DNA of 64,000 nt from Kolteria novifilia (GCA_007748055.1 CP036279.1:6386001-6450000), one strand, 5' to 3'. Positions 33,613 to 43,761 are shown, counted from the stretch's first letter. Numbers and translations are program-made. Notes: a model not told the origin generated them from the letters alone.

Positions 33613-35676
33613 ATGTCCAACGAGCCAACCCATCGCCATCCGGGGCGAGCTCATCGATGGTGGTTCCGTACCCTCGTCCAGACTCTCGGCTTCGCCGCCG
33701 TCGGCATCGGTCTGATCGCGCTCTTGGGGGTCGCCCAACGCGTCGGCTGGCTGAGCGACTCCACCGGAATCTCAACCGCGGCGACCCAAGGTGACGTCGT
33801 CTACACCTGCCCGATGCACCCCCAGATCCGTCAACCCAACCCGGGCCGCTGCCCGATCTGCGGCATGGAACTCGTCGTCGCGGCTCCCGGCGGTCAAGCC
33901 GACGATCACTCGGTCACGATCGCGCCCGCCGCGCGACGCTTGGCGAACATCCAGACCGCCGAGGCGAAGCTCGTCCCTCTCGATCGCACCATCCGAGCGG
34001 TCGGTTCGATCACCTTCGACGAGAGCCGCGTCGCGACGATCGCCGCCTATGTCGATGGCCGCATCGAACGGATGTTCGCCGACTACACCGGCGTCCCAGT
34101 CGTCAAGGGCGATCACCTGGTCGTCCTCTACAGCCCCGAACTCTACTCGGCACAGTTCGAGTTCCTCGCCAGCCAACGCCGACTCCGCGAAGTCAGCAAT
34201 CGCGGCAACTCCGGCCTCGCCGAGACGCAGGAGCGTCTGGCCGATCACGCCCGGCAGAAACTGCTGGAACTTGGCATGACCGCGAAACAGGTCGACGAAC
34301 TGCGGGCCTCCGACAAGCCCGAAAGCCGCCTGACGATCTACTCACCGATCGGCGGTACCGTCACCGAGAAGCTCGCGGTGGAGGGGCAGTACGTCGAGAC
34401 AGGCCAGCCGATCTACCGCATCGTCGATCTCTCGATGGTCTGGCTCGTCCTCAAACTCTTTCCCGAAGACGCCACCAGCATTCGATTCGGACAGCAGGTA
34501 AAGGCGAAGGTCCAGTCGCTCCCCAGGGAGACCTTCGACGGACGCGTCGCCTTCATTAACCCCGTGGTCGACCCGCGAACCAGAACCGTCGATGTCCGCG
34601 TCGAGATCCCCAATCCCAAGGGCAAGCTGCGACCTGGCGACTACGCGACCGCGACCATCACCGTCCCCGTCGGGCCCGCCGGCGAGATTTACGATGCGAA
34701 ACTCGCGGGAAAGTGGATCAGTCCGATGCATCCCCAGATCGTTCGCGACCAGCCGGGAACATGCCCGATCTGCGGAATGCAATTGGTTCCCACCAGCGAC
34801 TTCGGCTTCTCCCGAGAGCCACTGCCCCATCCCGAATCCTTGGTCGTCCCCCGGCAGGCGGTCTTGATGGTCGGCGATCACGCCGCCGTCTATGTCGAAA
34901 CCGAAGCGGGCAAGTTCGAGCTGCGCCCGGTCACCCTCGGACTCTTCACCGCCAAGGACGCCGTCATCCTCAGTCGCCTCGAGCCGGGGGAGAAGGTCGC
35001 CACCGCGGGCAACTTCCTCATCGACTCGCAGATGCAGCTCAGCGGCAAACCCTCGCTCGTCGATCCGAGCCGAGCGATCGTCTCCCAGCCCGATGACCAC
35101 ACGCACGATCACGTGGACGTCAAGCCACTATCAGGGAGCGCCGGCAAGGCGATCGAGCAACTCTACACGGTCTACGTCTCCATCCAGAAGTCGCTCGCCA
35201 AGGACACCGCGGTCAGCAAGGAGCAGGCGACAAACCTCTCCCAGGCGGCGACGCTTTTGTCGAGCGAGAAGGACCTTCCCGAAGAGGTCACGCGTCAGGC
35301 GGCACTGATCGCCCAGGAGGCCGCGACGCTCGCCAAAGGAAATCTCGAGCAAGACCGAGCGATCTTCAAGACGATCAGCCACGCCGCGCTTCATTTAGCC
35401 GCCGTGGCACGCGGGAGCGAGGCGAAGAGGCCGCTCATCCAGTACCACTGCTCGATGGTGGAAGGGGGGCAAGGCGACTGGCTTCAGTTCAGCGACCACC
35501 TTCTCAACCCCTACTGGGGCTCCCAGATGCTCCACTGCGGCGACACGATTCGTACCTTCCCGCTCGCCGGAGCAAGCGCTCCCGACCATGCGAGTCAGCA
35601 TCGCGAACCCGCCGACGCCAAGTCGTCCACCGCCGAAGGGAAGTCCGCGGCCACGAAGTCGGCGAAGGGGGAGTGA
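33613..35676 (+). CDS. cusB: Heavy-metal RND efflux adaptor (CusB type) with two metal-binding modules and DUF3347-like tail
   Basis: 687 aa. An N-terminal membrane anchor (LVQTLGFAAVGIGLIALLGV) is followed by a heavy-metal-binding module YTCPMHPQIRQPNPGRCPIC (residues 64-83, continuing GMELV). The adaptor core comes next (YVDGRIERMFADYTGVPVVK, YSPIGGTVTEKLAVEGQYV, VWLVLKLFPEDATSIRFGQ). A second module (WISPMHPQIVRDQPGTCPIC, 368-387) lies within the membrane-proximal part. Residues about 510-655 look like DUF3347 (QYHCSMVEGGQGDWLQ, NPYWGSQMLHCGD). It links the inner-membrane pump to an outer-membrane channel for Cu/Ag-type ions. The gene is followed 4 bp later by cusA. Confidence 0.93.
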   Translation: MSNEPTHRHPGRAHRWWFRTLVQTLGFAAVGIGLIALLGVAQRVGWLSDSTGISTAATQGDVVYTCPMHPQIRQPNPGRCPICGMELVVAAPGGQADDHSVTIAPAARRLANIQTAEAKLVPLDRTIRAVGSITFDESRVATIAAYVDGRIERMFADYTGVPVVKGDHLVVLYSPELYSAQFEFLASQRRLREVSNRGNSGLAETQERLADHARQKLLELGMTAKQVDELRASDKPESRLTIYSPIGGTVTEKLAVEGQYVETGQPIYRIVDLSMVWLVLKLFPEDATSIRFGQQVKAKVQSLPRETFDGRVAFINPVVDPRTRTVDVRVEIPNPKGKLRPGDYATATITVPVGPAGEIYDAKLAGKWISPMHPQIVRDQPGTCPICGMQLVPTSDFGFSREPLPHPESLVVPRQAVLMVGDHAAVYVETEAGKFELRPVTLGLFTAKDAVILSRLEPGEKVATAGNFLIDSQMQLSGKPSLVDPSRAIVSQPDDHTHDHVDVKPLSGSAGKAIEQLYTVYVSIQKSLAKDTAVSKEQATNLSQAATLLSSEKDLPEEVTRQAALIAQEAATLAKGNLEQDRAIFKTISHAALHLAAVARGSEAKRPLIQYHCSMVEGGQGDWLQFSDHLLNPYWGSQMLHCGDTIRTFPLAGASAPDHASQHREPADAKSSTAEGKSAATKSAKGE

Positions 35677-35680
35677 GTCC

Positions 35681-38600
35681 ATGCTTCGCTCGACCATCGA
35701 CTTCTGTTTGAAAGAGCGGTTCTTCGTCCTCTTGGCGACCGCCGTGATCGTGGCCTACGGATTGGTGAGCGTCGATCGCGTTCCCATCGACGCCATCCCC
35801 GATGTCGGCGAGAACCAAGTCATCGTCTTCGCCTCCTGGCCGGGTCGCTCGCCCAAGGACATGGAGGACCAAGTGACCTATCCGCTCTCGGTCTCCCTGC
35901 TCGCGGTGCCGGGCGCGGAGAACGTTCGCGGCAAAAGTATGTTCGGCTTCAGCTTCGTCCAGGTTACCTTCGCCGACAACATCGACTTCTATTGGGCCCG
36001 TTCGCGCGTCTCCGAACAACTGGCGACCGCGTCGAAGGATCTTCCCGAAGGAGTGACGCCGACGCTCGGCCCCGACGCCACCGGACTCGGCCAAGTCCTC
36101 TACTATGTCCTCGAACCACCTCCGGGGATGAACCTCGGGGAGCTGCGTTCGGCGCAGGATTTCATCGTCAAGTACGCCCTCCAAGCGGTCGAGGGGGTCA
36201 GCGAGGTCGCCTCGATCGGGGGCTATGTCCGGCAGTATCAAGTCGAAGTCGATCCCGACAAGCTGCGGTTTCACGACATTCCCCTCGACCAAGTCATCAA
36301 GGCCCTTCGCCAAGCCAACATCGACGTTGGCGCCAAGACGATCGAGCAGTCGGGGATGGAGTTCATCATCCGCGGCAAGGGCTTCATCGGCGGGACCGGC
36401 GATCCGCTCGACGCCGTCAGTGACATCGAGGAGACAATCGTCGTCGACCGCGACGGGGTCCCCGTCCGCGTCAAGGACATCGGCTTCGTCCAGATCGGTC
36501 CGGACTTTCGGCGTGGGGCGCTCGACCTCAACGGTCGCGAAGCGGTCGGAGGCGTCGTCGTCATGCGCTACGGAGAGAACCCGCGCAAGGTCATCGAACG
36601 GGTGAAGGAGAAGATCGCCAAGCTCGAACCCTCGCTGGAGGGCATCTCCATCGACCTGATCTACGATCGCACCACCTTGATCGACGAGACGATCGCGACT
36701 CTCCGCGAAGCCCTCCTCCAAGAGATCGCCATCACCGTCGCGGTGATCCTCCTCTTCCTGCTTCACTTTCGCTCGAGCCTGGTGGTGGCGGTCACGCTGC
36801 CGATCGCGGTCCTGCTCGCCTTCGTCGCGATGGACCGCTTCGGCGTCGACGCCAATATCATGTCACTCGCCGGCATCGCCATCGCGATCGGGACGATGGT
36901 CGATATGGGGATCGTCGTCTCGGAGAACATCTATCAGCACGTCGCCGACTGGGAGGCGAACGGCGACGCCAAGGAAAGCGACCAACGTCGGGCCGTGATT
37001 CTGGAGGCGGCATACGAAGTCGCCCCCGCGGTCATCACCGCCGTCAGCACCACCGTGATCAGCTTCCTGCCGGTCTTCTTCCTGACCGGCCGCGACTACA
37101 AACTCTTCGCTCCGCTCGCGTGGACGAAGACGTTCTCGCTTGTCGCGAGTCTCCTGGTGGCGATCCTGCTCGTCCCGCTCCTATGTCGTCTCTTCCTCCG
37201 CTCGGTCACGAAGCCGCGTTGGATGAGTGTCGCCAGCGGCGTCGGCCTGGGATTGCTCCTCGCAATCACCTGCTCCCAAGTTTGGGGCGAACGTCTCGGG
37301 CGTTCGTTGGGGCTCGATCGCTCGCTCCTGACGGCGGCCAGCTCCCTGGCGGGCTTTCTCATCGGCTACGCCCTCTTCAGGGAACAAGTCCGGCCGATCG
37401 ACCAGAACCCCGTCTCCCGGTTGATCAACGCGATCTACGAACCGGTGCTGCGACTTTTCCTGCGGTTCAAAGCCGCCTTTCTGATCGTTCCCGCGTTGAT
37501 CGTCTTTCTCGGCCTGGGAGCTTGGCTCGGCCTGCCAACGGTTCTGCGTCCCCTCGAACGCCTCGCGCGTCTCGTCGGGACCGAACTCAATGAAGTCCCA
37601 GGATACGTCGAGCTGAAACACTCGTTCACGGGACTACAGAGCAACGCGTGGATCGCGCTCGACGAGGGGAGCTGGTTCTACATGCCGACCCTCTATCCGG
37701 GGGCGAGCCTCTCCCAGGCGATGCAAGTCATCCAGACGCAGGACACGCTCATCAAGCGGATCCCCGAAGTCGACAATGTCCTCGGTAAGATCGGTCGCGT
37801 CGAGTCGGCGCTCGACCCGGCACCGATCGCGATGGTCGAGACCTACGTCACGCTCAAGCCGAAAGCCCAATGGCGCGACGGCGTCGACGAGAAGTCGATC
37901 TGGGAGGAGATCAACCGCGTCGCGACGCTTCCCGGTGTCACTCCTGCGTCGCCGCTACAGCCGATCGAGGGACGCATTGTGATGTTGCAAAGCGGGATCA
38001 AGGCGCCGATGGCGATCCGGATCTACGGCGACGATCTCGACGGACTCGCCAAAGCGGCCCAACGCGTCGCGCAGTTCCTTCGCGACCAAGTCCCTCAAAT
38101 CGATCCCAAGACGGTCAACCCCGACATCGTCCTGGGAAAACCGTACGTCGAGTTCGACGTCGATCGGCAATCGACGGCCCGGTTCGGCATGTCGGTCGAG
38201 ATGGTCAACCAGATCATCGAGGCGGCCCTCGGAGGCCTGACGATCGGCAACACCGTCGAGGGCCGCGAACGCTACCCAATCCGCGTTCGCTATCAGCGCG
38301 ATTGGCGCGAGCGGCTCGACGAGCTCGAGCGACTACCGATCGTCACTCACTCTGGCGAAGTCGTCCCGCTCGAGGAACTCGCCACCATGTCCACCACCTG
38401 GGGACCGGGAAGCATCAGCAGCGAGGACGCCCGACTCGTGGCCCATGTCTCGTTCGCCCCCTCGGGCGCCGTCGGCGACCTCGAGACGGTCGAAATGGCA
38501 ACCAGCCTGCTGCGGGAGGCTCAAGCCTCGGGCACGCTCGCGTTGCCGGCGGGCTACGAGCTTGAGGCGGTGGGTTCCTTCCAGAACCAGATCGAAGCCA

Positions 38601-39148
38601 ATCGCAGGCTCCTCTGGCTGGTCCCGCTCGTCGTGCTGATCAACGTGCTGATCATCTACTTCCAATTCCGGCACCTGCCGACGACGCTGGCGGTCTTCGC
38701 CGGCATCCCCGTCGCCTTCGGCGGCGGGATGATTCTGCTCGGCTTCCTCGACGTGAAGATGAACACGGCGGTCTGGGTCGGCTTCATCGCCCTCTTCGGC
38801 ATCGCGGTCGATGACGGCGTGGTCATCGCCACCTATTTGTCGCAGGTCTTCCGAAGCCGGCCGCTCGACACCATCGCCCGGGTGCGGAACGCAACCGTCG
38901 ACGCGGGGCTGCGCCGGATTCGTCCCTGCTTGATGACGACGGTGACGACGATGGCCGCGCTCGTTCCCGTGCTCGTCTCGACCGGACGCGGCGCCGACGT
39001 GGCCCGCGCGATGGCCCTCCCCGTCTTCGGCGGGATGGCGGTCGAGCTCGTCACGCTCTTTGTCGTCCCCGTCCTCCTTTGCGGCTACATGGAAGCCCGC
39101 CTCGACTCCACCACCGACAGCGAGCCTGGAACGACCGATCTTCGTTAA
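35681..39148 (+). CDS. cusA: Heavy-metal RND efflux pump (CusA/CzcA type)
   Basis: 1155 aa from the ATG at 35681; the frame is open 93 nt further upstream, inside cusB. HME-RND features: LRSTIDFCLKERFFVLLATA at the N-terminus, VDRVPIDAIPDVGENQVIVF, WPGRSPKDMEDQVTYPLSVS, and the proton-relay Asp at residue 408 in IGTMVDMGIVVSENIY. Residues about 500-590 contain extra hydrophobic segments (GVGLGLLLAITCSQVWGERL and SSLAGFLIGYALF) that lengthen it beyond the usual 1040 or so. It pumps metal ions to the exterior using proton influx. No cusC-like outer-membrane channel gene is nearby. Confidence 0.95.
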   Translation: MLRSTIDFCLKERFFVLLATAVIVAYGLVSVDRVPIDAIPDVGENQVIVFASWPGRSPKDMEDQVTYPLSVSLLAVPGAENVRGKSMFGFSFVQVTFADNIDFYWARSRVSEQLATASKDLPEGVTPTLGPDATGLGQVLYYVLEPPPGMNLGELRSAQDFIVKYALQAVEGVSEVASIGGYVRQYQVEVDPDKLRFHDIPLDQVIKALRQANIDVGAKTIEQSGMEFIIRGKGFIGGTGDPLDAVSDIEETIVVDRDGVPVRVKDIGFVQIGPDFRRGALDLNGREAVGGVVVMRYGENPRKVIERVKEKIAKLEPSLEGISIDLIYDRTTLIDETIATLREALLQEIAITVAVILLFLLHFRSSLVVAVTLPIAVLLAFVAMDRFGVDANIMSLAGIAIAIGTMVDMGIVVSENIYQHVADWEANGDAKESDQRRAVILEAAYEVAPAVITAVSTTVISFLPVFFLTGRDYKLFAPLAWTKTFSLVASLLVAILLVPLLCRLFLRSVTKPRWMSVASGVGLGLLLAITCSQVWGERLGRSLGLDRSLLTAASSLAGFLIGYALFREQVRPIDQNPVSRLINAIYEPVLRLFLRFKAAFLIVPALIVFLGLGAWLGLPTVLRPLERLARLVGTELNEVPGYVELKHSFTGLQSNAWIALDEGSWFYMPTLYPGASLSQAMQVIQTQDTLIKRIPEVDNVLGKIGRVESALDPAPIAMVETYVTLKPKAQWRDGVDEKSIWEEINRVATLPGVTPASPLQPIEGRIVMLQSGIKAPMAIRIYGDDLDGLAKAAQRVAQFLRDQVPQIDPKTVNPDIVLGKPYVEFDVDRQSTARFGMSVEMVNQIIEAALGGLTIGNTVEGRERYPIRVRYQRDWRERLDELERLPIVTHSGEVVPLEELATMSTTWGPGSISSEDARLVAHVSFAPSGAVGDLETVEMATSLLREAQASGTLALPAGYELEAVGSFQNQIEANRRLLWLVPLVVLINVLIIYFQFRHLPTTLAVFAGIPVAFGGGMILLGFLDVKMNTAVWVGFIALFGIAVDDGVVIATYLSQVFRSRPLDTIARVRNATVDAGLRRIRPCLMTTVTTMAALVPVLVSTGRGADVARAMALPVFGGMAVELVTLFVVPVLLCGYMEARLDSTTDSEPGTTDLR

Positions 39149-39335
39149 CGGGTAGCTTCATGGTGATGGGTGAAAATGCCTCAAAACTGTCGCCAAAGCC
39201 TGCCGCGGCGTAGTACATTGCAGTGTCGGTGATCTTCGTCCCTTCACCGAGCACTTGACCACGTGCGCGCGAGGGCGTTCGCGTCGATCCGGGAACGCCG
39301 ATCCCGCACAGTGATGATGCCAAGGAAAGGATCCC

Positions 39336-40067
39336 ATGGAACCCCTGGAACGCGACATGATCCAGTCGGTGGCCGACCGACTTCGCAGCGCCCAAACGGG
39401 CGAGTTCGACCAAGAGGCCGATTCGTTCATCCAGCAGCAAATCGCTTCGCAACCGAACGCTCTCTACAAGCTGACTCAATCGGTCATCGTTCAAGAGCAC
39501 GCGATCAAGCAAGCCGAACAACACATTCAAGCTCTCCAGCAAGCCCAGCAGAACGCCGCGACCCAGTCGCATCAGGGGGGCAGCTTCCTGGGTGGCCTCT
39601 TCGGAGGTGGTTCCCCGGCGCCATCTCGTCCCGCGGCGCCTCCCCCACAATACGCCCAACCGTCGCGCTACGCTCCTCCGTCCCAAGCGAGCGGTGGCTA
39701 TGCCGGGGCACCAAACCACCAAGGGTCGGGAGTCGGCTCGTTCATGAAGGGAGCCGCTCAGATGGCCGTCGGTGTCGCCGCGGGCTCGCTGCTCTACAGC
39801 GGCATCCGCGACATATTCGGCGGTGGCGGGATGATGGGCGGCGAGCGCGTCATCGATGAGAACGTGACCGACATCAACCAGAACGTCTACGAGCAGCTCC
39901 CCGACGACCAGGGCTACGGAGGCGATCCGAACGAGTTCCAGCAAGACCCCAACATGGACGACTACAACCAGGGCGACTACGGGATGGATGGGGGCTACGA
40001 CGACGGCGGCGGGTTTGACGGCGGCTTCGATGGAGGTGGTTTCGACGACGGCGGCGGATTCTTCTGA
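39336..40067 (+). CDS. DUF2076 family protein
   Basis: 243 aa, with AAGGAAAGGATCCC before the ATG. The N-terminus matches DUF2076: MEPLERDMIQSVADRLRSAQ, then EADSFIQQQIASQPNALYKL and VQEHAIKQAEQHIQALQQAQ. A Pro/Gln/Gly-rich linker, a glycine-rich hydrophobic stretch (FMKGAAQMAVGVAAGSLLYS) and an Asp/Gly-rich tail (GGGFDGGFDGGGFDDGGGFF) follow. The family is found in many bacteria but has no established role; a periplasmic or membrane-associated location has been suggested from composition. It is a single gene 187 bp after cusA. Confidence 0.9.
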   Translation: MEPLERDMIQSVADRLRSAQTGEFDQEADSFIQQQIASQPNALYKLTQSVIVQEHAIKQAEQHIQALQQAQQNAATQSHQGGSFLGGLFGGGSPAPSRPAAPPPQYAQPSRYAPPSQASGGYAGAPNHQGSGVGSFMKGAAQMAVGVAAGSLLYSGIRDIFGGGGMMGGERVIDENVTDINQNVYEQLPDDQGYGGDPNEFQQDPNMDDYNQGDYGMDGGYDDGGGFDGGFDGGGFDDGGGFF

Positions 40068-40183
40068 GCCTGGTTGTCCGCGCCCCGCGAGTGCCGGTTG
40101 ATGCGACCGAAGGCATTGCTGGACAACGCAAGTGATGTCTCGCGTCCGAGGCATCACGAACGGGGAGCTAATGCTGTCGGCGT

Positions 40184-40864
40184 TTACTTCCCGGGAACGT
40201 CCTGCCGCTTGCCGCGCGGCGACTGGGAGTCCTTCATCGCGTTCCTCTCAAGCTGTTCGCGGCGCAGTTCCTCGATCTGAGGTTTGACGATCTTCTCCTG
40301 ACACTCCGGGCAGATGGCGTGAGAAAAGGTCGCCTCGGAGCGTTCGGTGATATAGCCCTCGACCCGCTGCCAATAGTCCTCGTCGTTGCGCACCTTGTGA
40401 CAGTAGGAACAGATCGGGATGAGTCCCTGGAGTCGCTTGACTTGCGACAGGGCACCCTCGAGTTCGTCGACGCGTTGGGCGAGCGATCGCTGCAGGTTCA
40501 GGATGCGTTCCCCCACGCGAACGCGGGCGAGGAGTTCTTGTTGATCGAAGGGTTTGGCCAAGAAGTCGTCGGCGCCGCAGTCGAACGCCTTGATCATCTC
40601 GTCAACATCGCTCTTCGAGGTCAGAAAGATGATGTAGCGGTGGCCGAGTTCGGGATTCTCCCTGATCTGACGGCACAGATCGAGCCCATCCATCTCCGGC
40701 ATCATCCAATCGAGGATGAGCAACCGCGGCGCGTCGTCGGCCTGGACCGCCTCCCACGCTTCCCGCCCGTCGTGTGTCACGACCAGCTCATGATTCTCCT
40801 TACGCAGCGCATGCTGCACGAGATTTCGTGATGCCCAGTCGTCTTCCGCAATGAGGATCTTCAC
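40184..40864 (-). CDS. Response regulator with C-terminal Cys4 motif
   Basis: 226 aa from a GTG. A REC domain (residues 1-118) has acidic residues D8/D9, phospho-acceptor D52 (LILDWMMPEMDG) and K104 in FLAKPF. A coiled segment (SLAQRVDELEGALSQVKRLQ) leads to a Cys-rich module with CSYC (152-155) and CPEC (185-188) around a short domain (KVRNDEDYWQRVEGYI). This probably binds zinc. There is no DNA-binding or GGDEF domain. The cognate kinase is not in the window. Signalling probably goes through protein-protein contact (inference). Confidence 0.88.
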   Translation of the reverse strand: MKILIAEDDWASRNLVQHALRKENHELVVTHDGREAWEAVQADDAPRLLILDWMMPEMDGLDLCRQIRENPELGHRYIIFLTSKSDVDEMIKAFDCGADDFLAKPFDQQELLARVRVGERILNLQRSLAQRVDELEGALSQVKRLQGLIPICSYCHKVRNDEDYWQRVEGYITERSEATFSHAICPECQEKIVKPQIEELRREQLERNAMKDSQSPRGKRQDVPGK

Positions 40865-40978
40865 CTTCGGTTCCTGCTGCGTCCGTCGGATGCGACGATG
40901 GTTCTATCCAGTGTAGTCGTATTCCCCACGTCGGTCGCGGATAGTGCCCCTCACCAAGATTCTTCGCCCCCCTCCACT

Positions 40979-43576
40979 CTACTCCCGCGCGAAGACGTGA
41001 AAGTTGAACTGTCGTGCTCCTTGTTGCTCGAGGAACTGCAGGAGCATGCGATCGCCGAGCAGTTTTTCGCCTTCGGGAACGAAGAACCGCACGATCCTGG
41101 TCGATTGCGGTTCCAGGTCGATCACGGGCCCCATCAATCGTGGATGGCGAAACGCACGGAGCACGGACGCCAGACGCACCGGAGTCGGCATCAGGTTGGT
41201 GACCGCCACTTCCACTTCCAGACTACCATTGGCCAGGAGCCGAGTGGCGGGATCAATCTCGATTTCCTCGCCGCCGATGTGAAACGGCAGCGGCATCGTG
41301 AAATGCCGCGTCTGGCCGCCTCGCAATTGGAAGCTGACCGGCACCACGTAGCGGCCTTGGGCAGTTCCGGATGGTATCTCGAGGGTGAACTCGCTGGTCA
41401 TCGATTCTCCCGCCCCGAGTCGAACCGAGAAGCTGTTGGAACTGGCGTTCCACTCCCGCGGGAAGTCGATCCGCACGTCGGCGGCGAGCGGCTCCTCGAA
41501 GGGATTGCTGATCACCAAGCCGTCGGCGTGCCTTCCCAGGCTCCCCGGGACGCGACCGCGGACCCACTTGGTGTCGAGTTGCAGCCGAACGATCGCCAAC
41601 GGCAGCCCGTCAATCATCGTCGGCGCCGGTCCGACCGCGACCCGTCCGAGAAGACCCTTGCTCGCAAGCGGCTCGCGCCGTCCCCAGATATCGGTCCGAA
41701 CCGCATCCGTCCCCACTAGCAGATCATGCACCTCGGCTCCCCCCGACCACAGCACGAGCATCGCCGCATCGCCCTTGCGAAAGACCCGGTTGGGGAGATC
41801 TCCGGGTAGCGTCAAGCGACCGAGGTACTCGGCGGTTCCGAGTTCCTCCGCCATCGTCGCCCACACGGTGAAGAGGTCATCCGGGTAGCCCTCCGATGTG
41901 ATCACCCCGCGCTCGGGCGAGGTGGCGTCCACGACGAAGATCCGGTCGGCCCCACCCACCTTGGCCGCGACGGCTCGACGCGCCAAGTCGATCGCCCGCG
42001 CCGCGCGTGGGAAATCTCTCACGGAGAGGGGCGCCAGTTGCACCCACAGTTCCGGGTCTGGCGCCGTCTCCTTCGCGGAGCGGACGTAGATCTCCAGGTC
42101 CTCGGCGGACAGCGGCGTCCCCATCCGCAAGTCATCGGTCAGCGCGACGAAATCGAGCGCCTTCGCCGTCGGCAAGGGGGTGAACCAATCCCACACCACG
42201 CCGACACGCATCGCGGGAAACACCTCGTTCATCTCCTGCTTGACATCCGCGACGATCTGCTCGACGCGGGGACTCTCGACGAAGCTGAAGTCGTGATCGC
42301 CCCCGAGAAGCCAGTCGCGCATGTTGGCCCCATAGACCGCCGCCTCGGTACGCAGCGAGGCGCCCCAGTCCTGCCTCGGAAGCGAGAGAACATCGGCGAG
42401 CCCGCGAATCGGAACGGGCACCTTGTCGGCCACCTCCGGAGGCGCGTGGGCGAGCTGCGCCACGAGCAGATGGTCGCGAGAACGTAAACGATCGGCGAAG
42501 TCGACGAACCCCCGAGTCAGGCCCCGCAACTCGGCGACCTCTTGAACATCCCTCCAGACCGGCAACCTCAGCGACCGGCAGCGGGAGAACTCCAGCAGCC
42601 GCTCGTATTGCGCCAAACCATGGCTCGGAGTCGGCAGACTTAGTCCGAACGCGTCGCCAAGTTCCGATCGGCTCGATGTCGGTGGCGGCCGCATGATCGT
42701 GACCGGATAGTCTCCCTGAAGCGTCGTCCGTTGATCGCTGACAACGACGACAGAAAGCTCGTAGAAGCCGACATCCTCCACGCGTAGCGGCCAACGCGAC
42801 TCCCAGGTTCCCTCTTCCGATCGGACGACGGGAAGATCGTCGCTGGCGATCGGATTGCCGAGGGCGTCGCGAAGCCTCAAGACGGCCGTCAGGACCTGGT
42901 CCTCGATTCCCGTGACCCGGATGCGGACTTCCTTAGATCCATCCTCGCGAAAGAGAAACCAAGGCTGCGCCGGCACGACCTCGAACTTGGGAAGCCGCCC
43001 GACCCAGAGATCGTCGAAGAAGACGCTCCCGTCGATGTCCCCTTGGCCGGCGGGATGTTGCGTGAAGCAGCCAATTCGCAGCGAGCGAACCTGGTCGCTG
43101 GGCGGCGCCACGGGTCCGATGACGACGCGCTGCCAATCGCTTGTTTCTCCGACGTAGCGGGAGCGGTGAAAGGCCTGCCCCACCTTCTTCCCCGACTCGT
43201 CGAGAAATTCGAGCAGCACGAATGCGACATCGCGTTTGAGCCCATTGGTTTTGATCTGGGCTTGGAGCACGTAGTTGAAGTCGCTGCGAGCGGGGACCTC
43301 GGGAGAGAAGTAGCCGCAACTGCCGCCGTTGAGTTTGAACTCGAGCGAGCGTGTCTCGACGGCGGCCGCGTCGCTCGAGAGCCGCGCCTCGACGTAGAGA
43401 GGATAGTTCGCCCCGTTGACGGTGCCCTGAACCCGGCTCCAATCATCGGGAGTGAGAAAGTCCCCGTCAGGACGGACGCGAAAGTCAAAGTAGGCAGCCT
43501 GGACGGCCCCCGGATAGTCGGGCACCTTGGCCGCGACGGGACAAAGGAGCGCGTAGAGACAAACCAGCCAAGTCAT
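40979..43576 (-). CDS. Large secreted multidomain protein of unknown function
   Basis: 865 aa with a signal peptide (MTWLVCLYALLCPVAA). The N-terminal part (30-200) looks like a carbohydrate-binding-type beta-sandwich (DFNYVLQAQIKTNG, GSVFFDDLWVGRLP). The middle (about 310-580) may be an alpha/beta barrel of glycoside-hydrolase type (SRCRSLRLPVWRDV, RVGVVWDWFTPLP). The C-terminus has Ig/NEW-like beta domains (GLVISNPFEEPLAADVRIDF, LEVEVAVTNLMPTPVRLASV). Catalytic acids could not be assigned, so a hydrolase role is only a possibility. The gene is convergent with the response regulator gene's upstream region and stands alone. Confidence 0.75.
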   Translation of the reverse strand: MTWLVCLYALLCPVAAKVPDYPGAVQAAYFDFRVRPDGDFLTPDDWSRVQGTVNGANYPLYVEARLSSDAAAVETRSLEFKLNGGSCGYFSPEVPARSDFNYVLQAQIKTNGLKRDVAFVLLEFLDESGKKVGQAFHRSRYVGETSDWQRVVIGPVAPPSDQVRSLRIGCFTQHPAGQGDIDGSVFFDDLWVGRLPKFEVVPAQPWFLFREDGSKEVRIRVTGIEDQVLTAVLRLRDALGNPIASDDLPVVRSEEGTWESRWPLRVEDVGFYELSVVVVSDQRTTLQGDYPVTIMRPPPTSSRSELGDAFGLSLPTPSHGLAQYERLLEFSRCRSLRLPVWRDVQEVAELRGLTRGFVDFADRLRSRDHLLVAQLAHAPPEVADKVPVPIRGLADVLSLPRQDWGASLRTEAAVYGANMRDWLLGGDHDFSFVESPRVEQIVADVKQEMNEVFPAMRVGVVWDWFTPLPTAKALDFVALTDDLRMGTPLSAEDLEIYVRSAKETAPDPELWVQLAPLSVRDFPRAARAIDLARRAVAAKVGGADRIFVVDATSPERGVITSEGYPDDLFTVWATMAEELGTAEYLGRLTLPGDLPNRVFRKGDAAMLVLWSGGAEVHDLLVGTDAVRTDIWGRREPLASKGLLGRVAVGPAPTMIDGLPLAIVRLQLDTKWVRGRVPGSLGRHADGLVISNPFEEPLAADVRIDFPREWNASSNSFSVRLGAGESMTSEFTLEIPSGTAQGRYVVPVSFQLRGGQTRHFTMPLPFHIGGEEIEIDPATRLLANGSLEVEVAVTNLMPTPVRLASVLRAFRHPRLMGPVIDLEPQSTRIVRFFVPEGEKLLGDRMLLQFLEQQGARQFNFHVFARE

Positions 43577-43761
43577 CGTTGTCTGTCCCGCTCCCGAAGA
43601 AGTGAACCACCCCGATCCAGGGTACCAGACGAGCGGGAAAGGGACAGGGGCGGCTTGTCGATGTTGTTCAGCCGTCCGGCCCCACTAGAACAGCCGTCGT
43701 CCGGGAGCGCGGTCCCTTCGGCTCCCCCGACCGGAATCGAGATGGCTCGGAGGTAGGAAGA

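Noticed and set aside
33321-33620. A 99-codon minus-strand frame before cusB
   Set aside because: It lies in the AT-richer leader of cusB and has no recognisable domain. The region is better explained as promoter and leader.
35504-36766. A 420-codon minus-strand frame over the 5' part of cusA
   Set aside because: Antisense shadow of the RND pump; the plus strand has the conserved HME-RND motifs.
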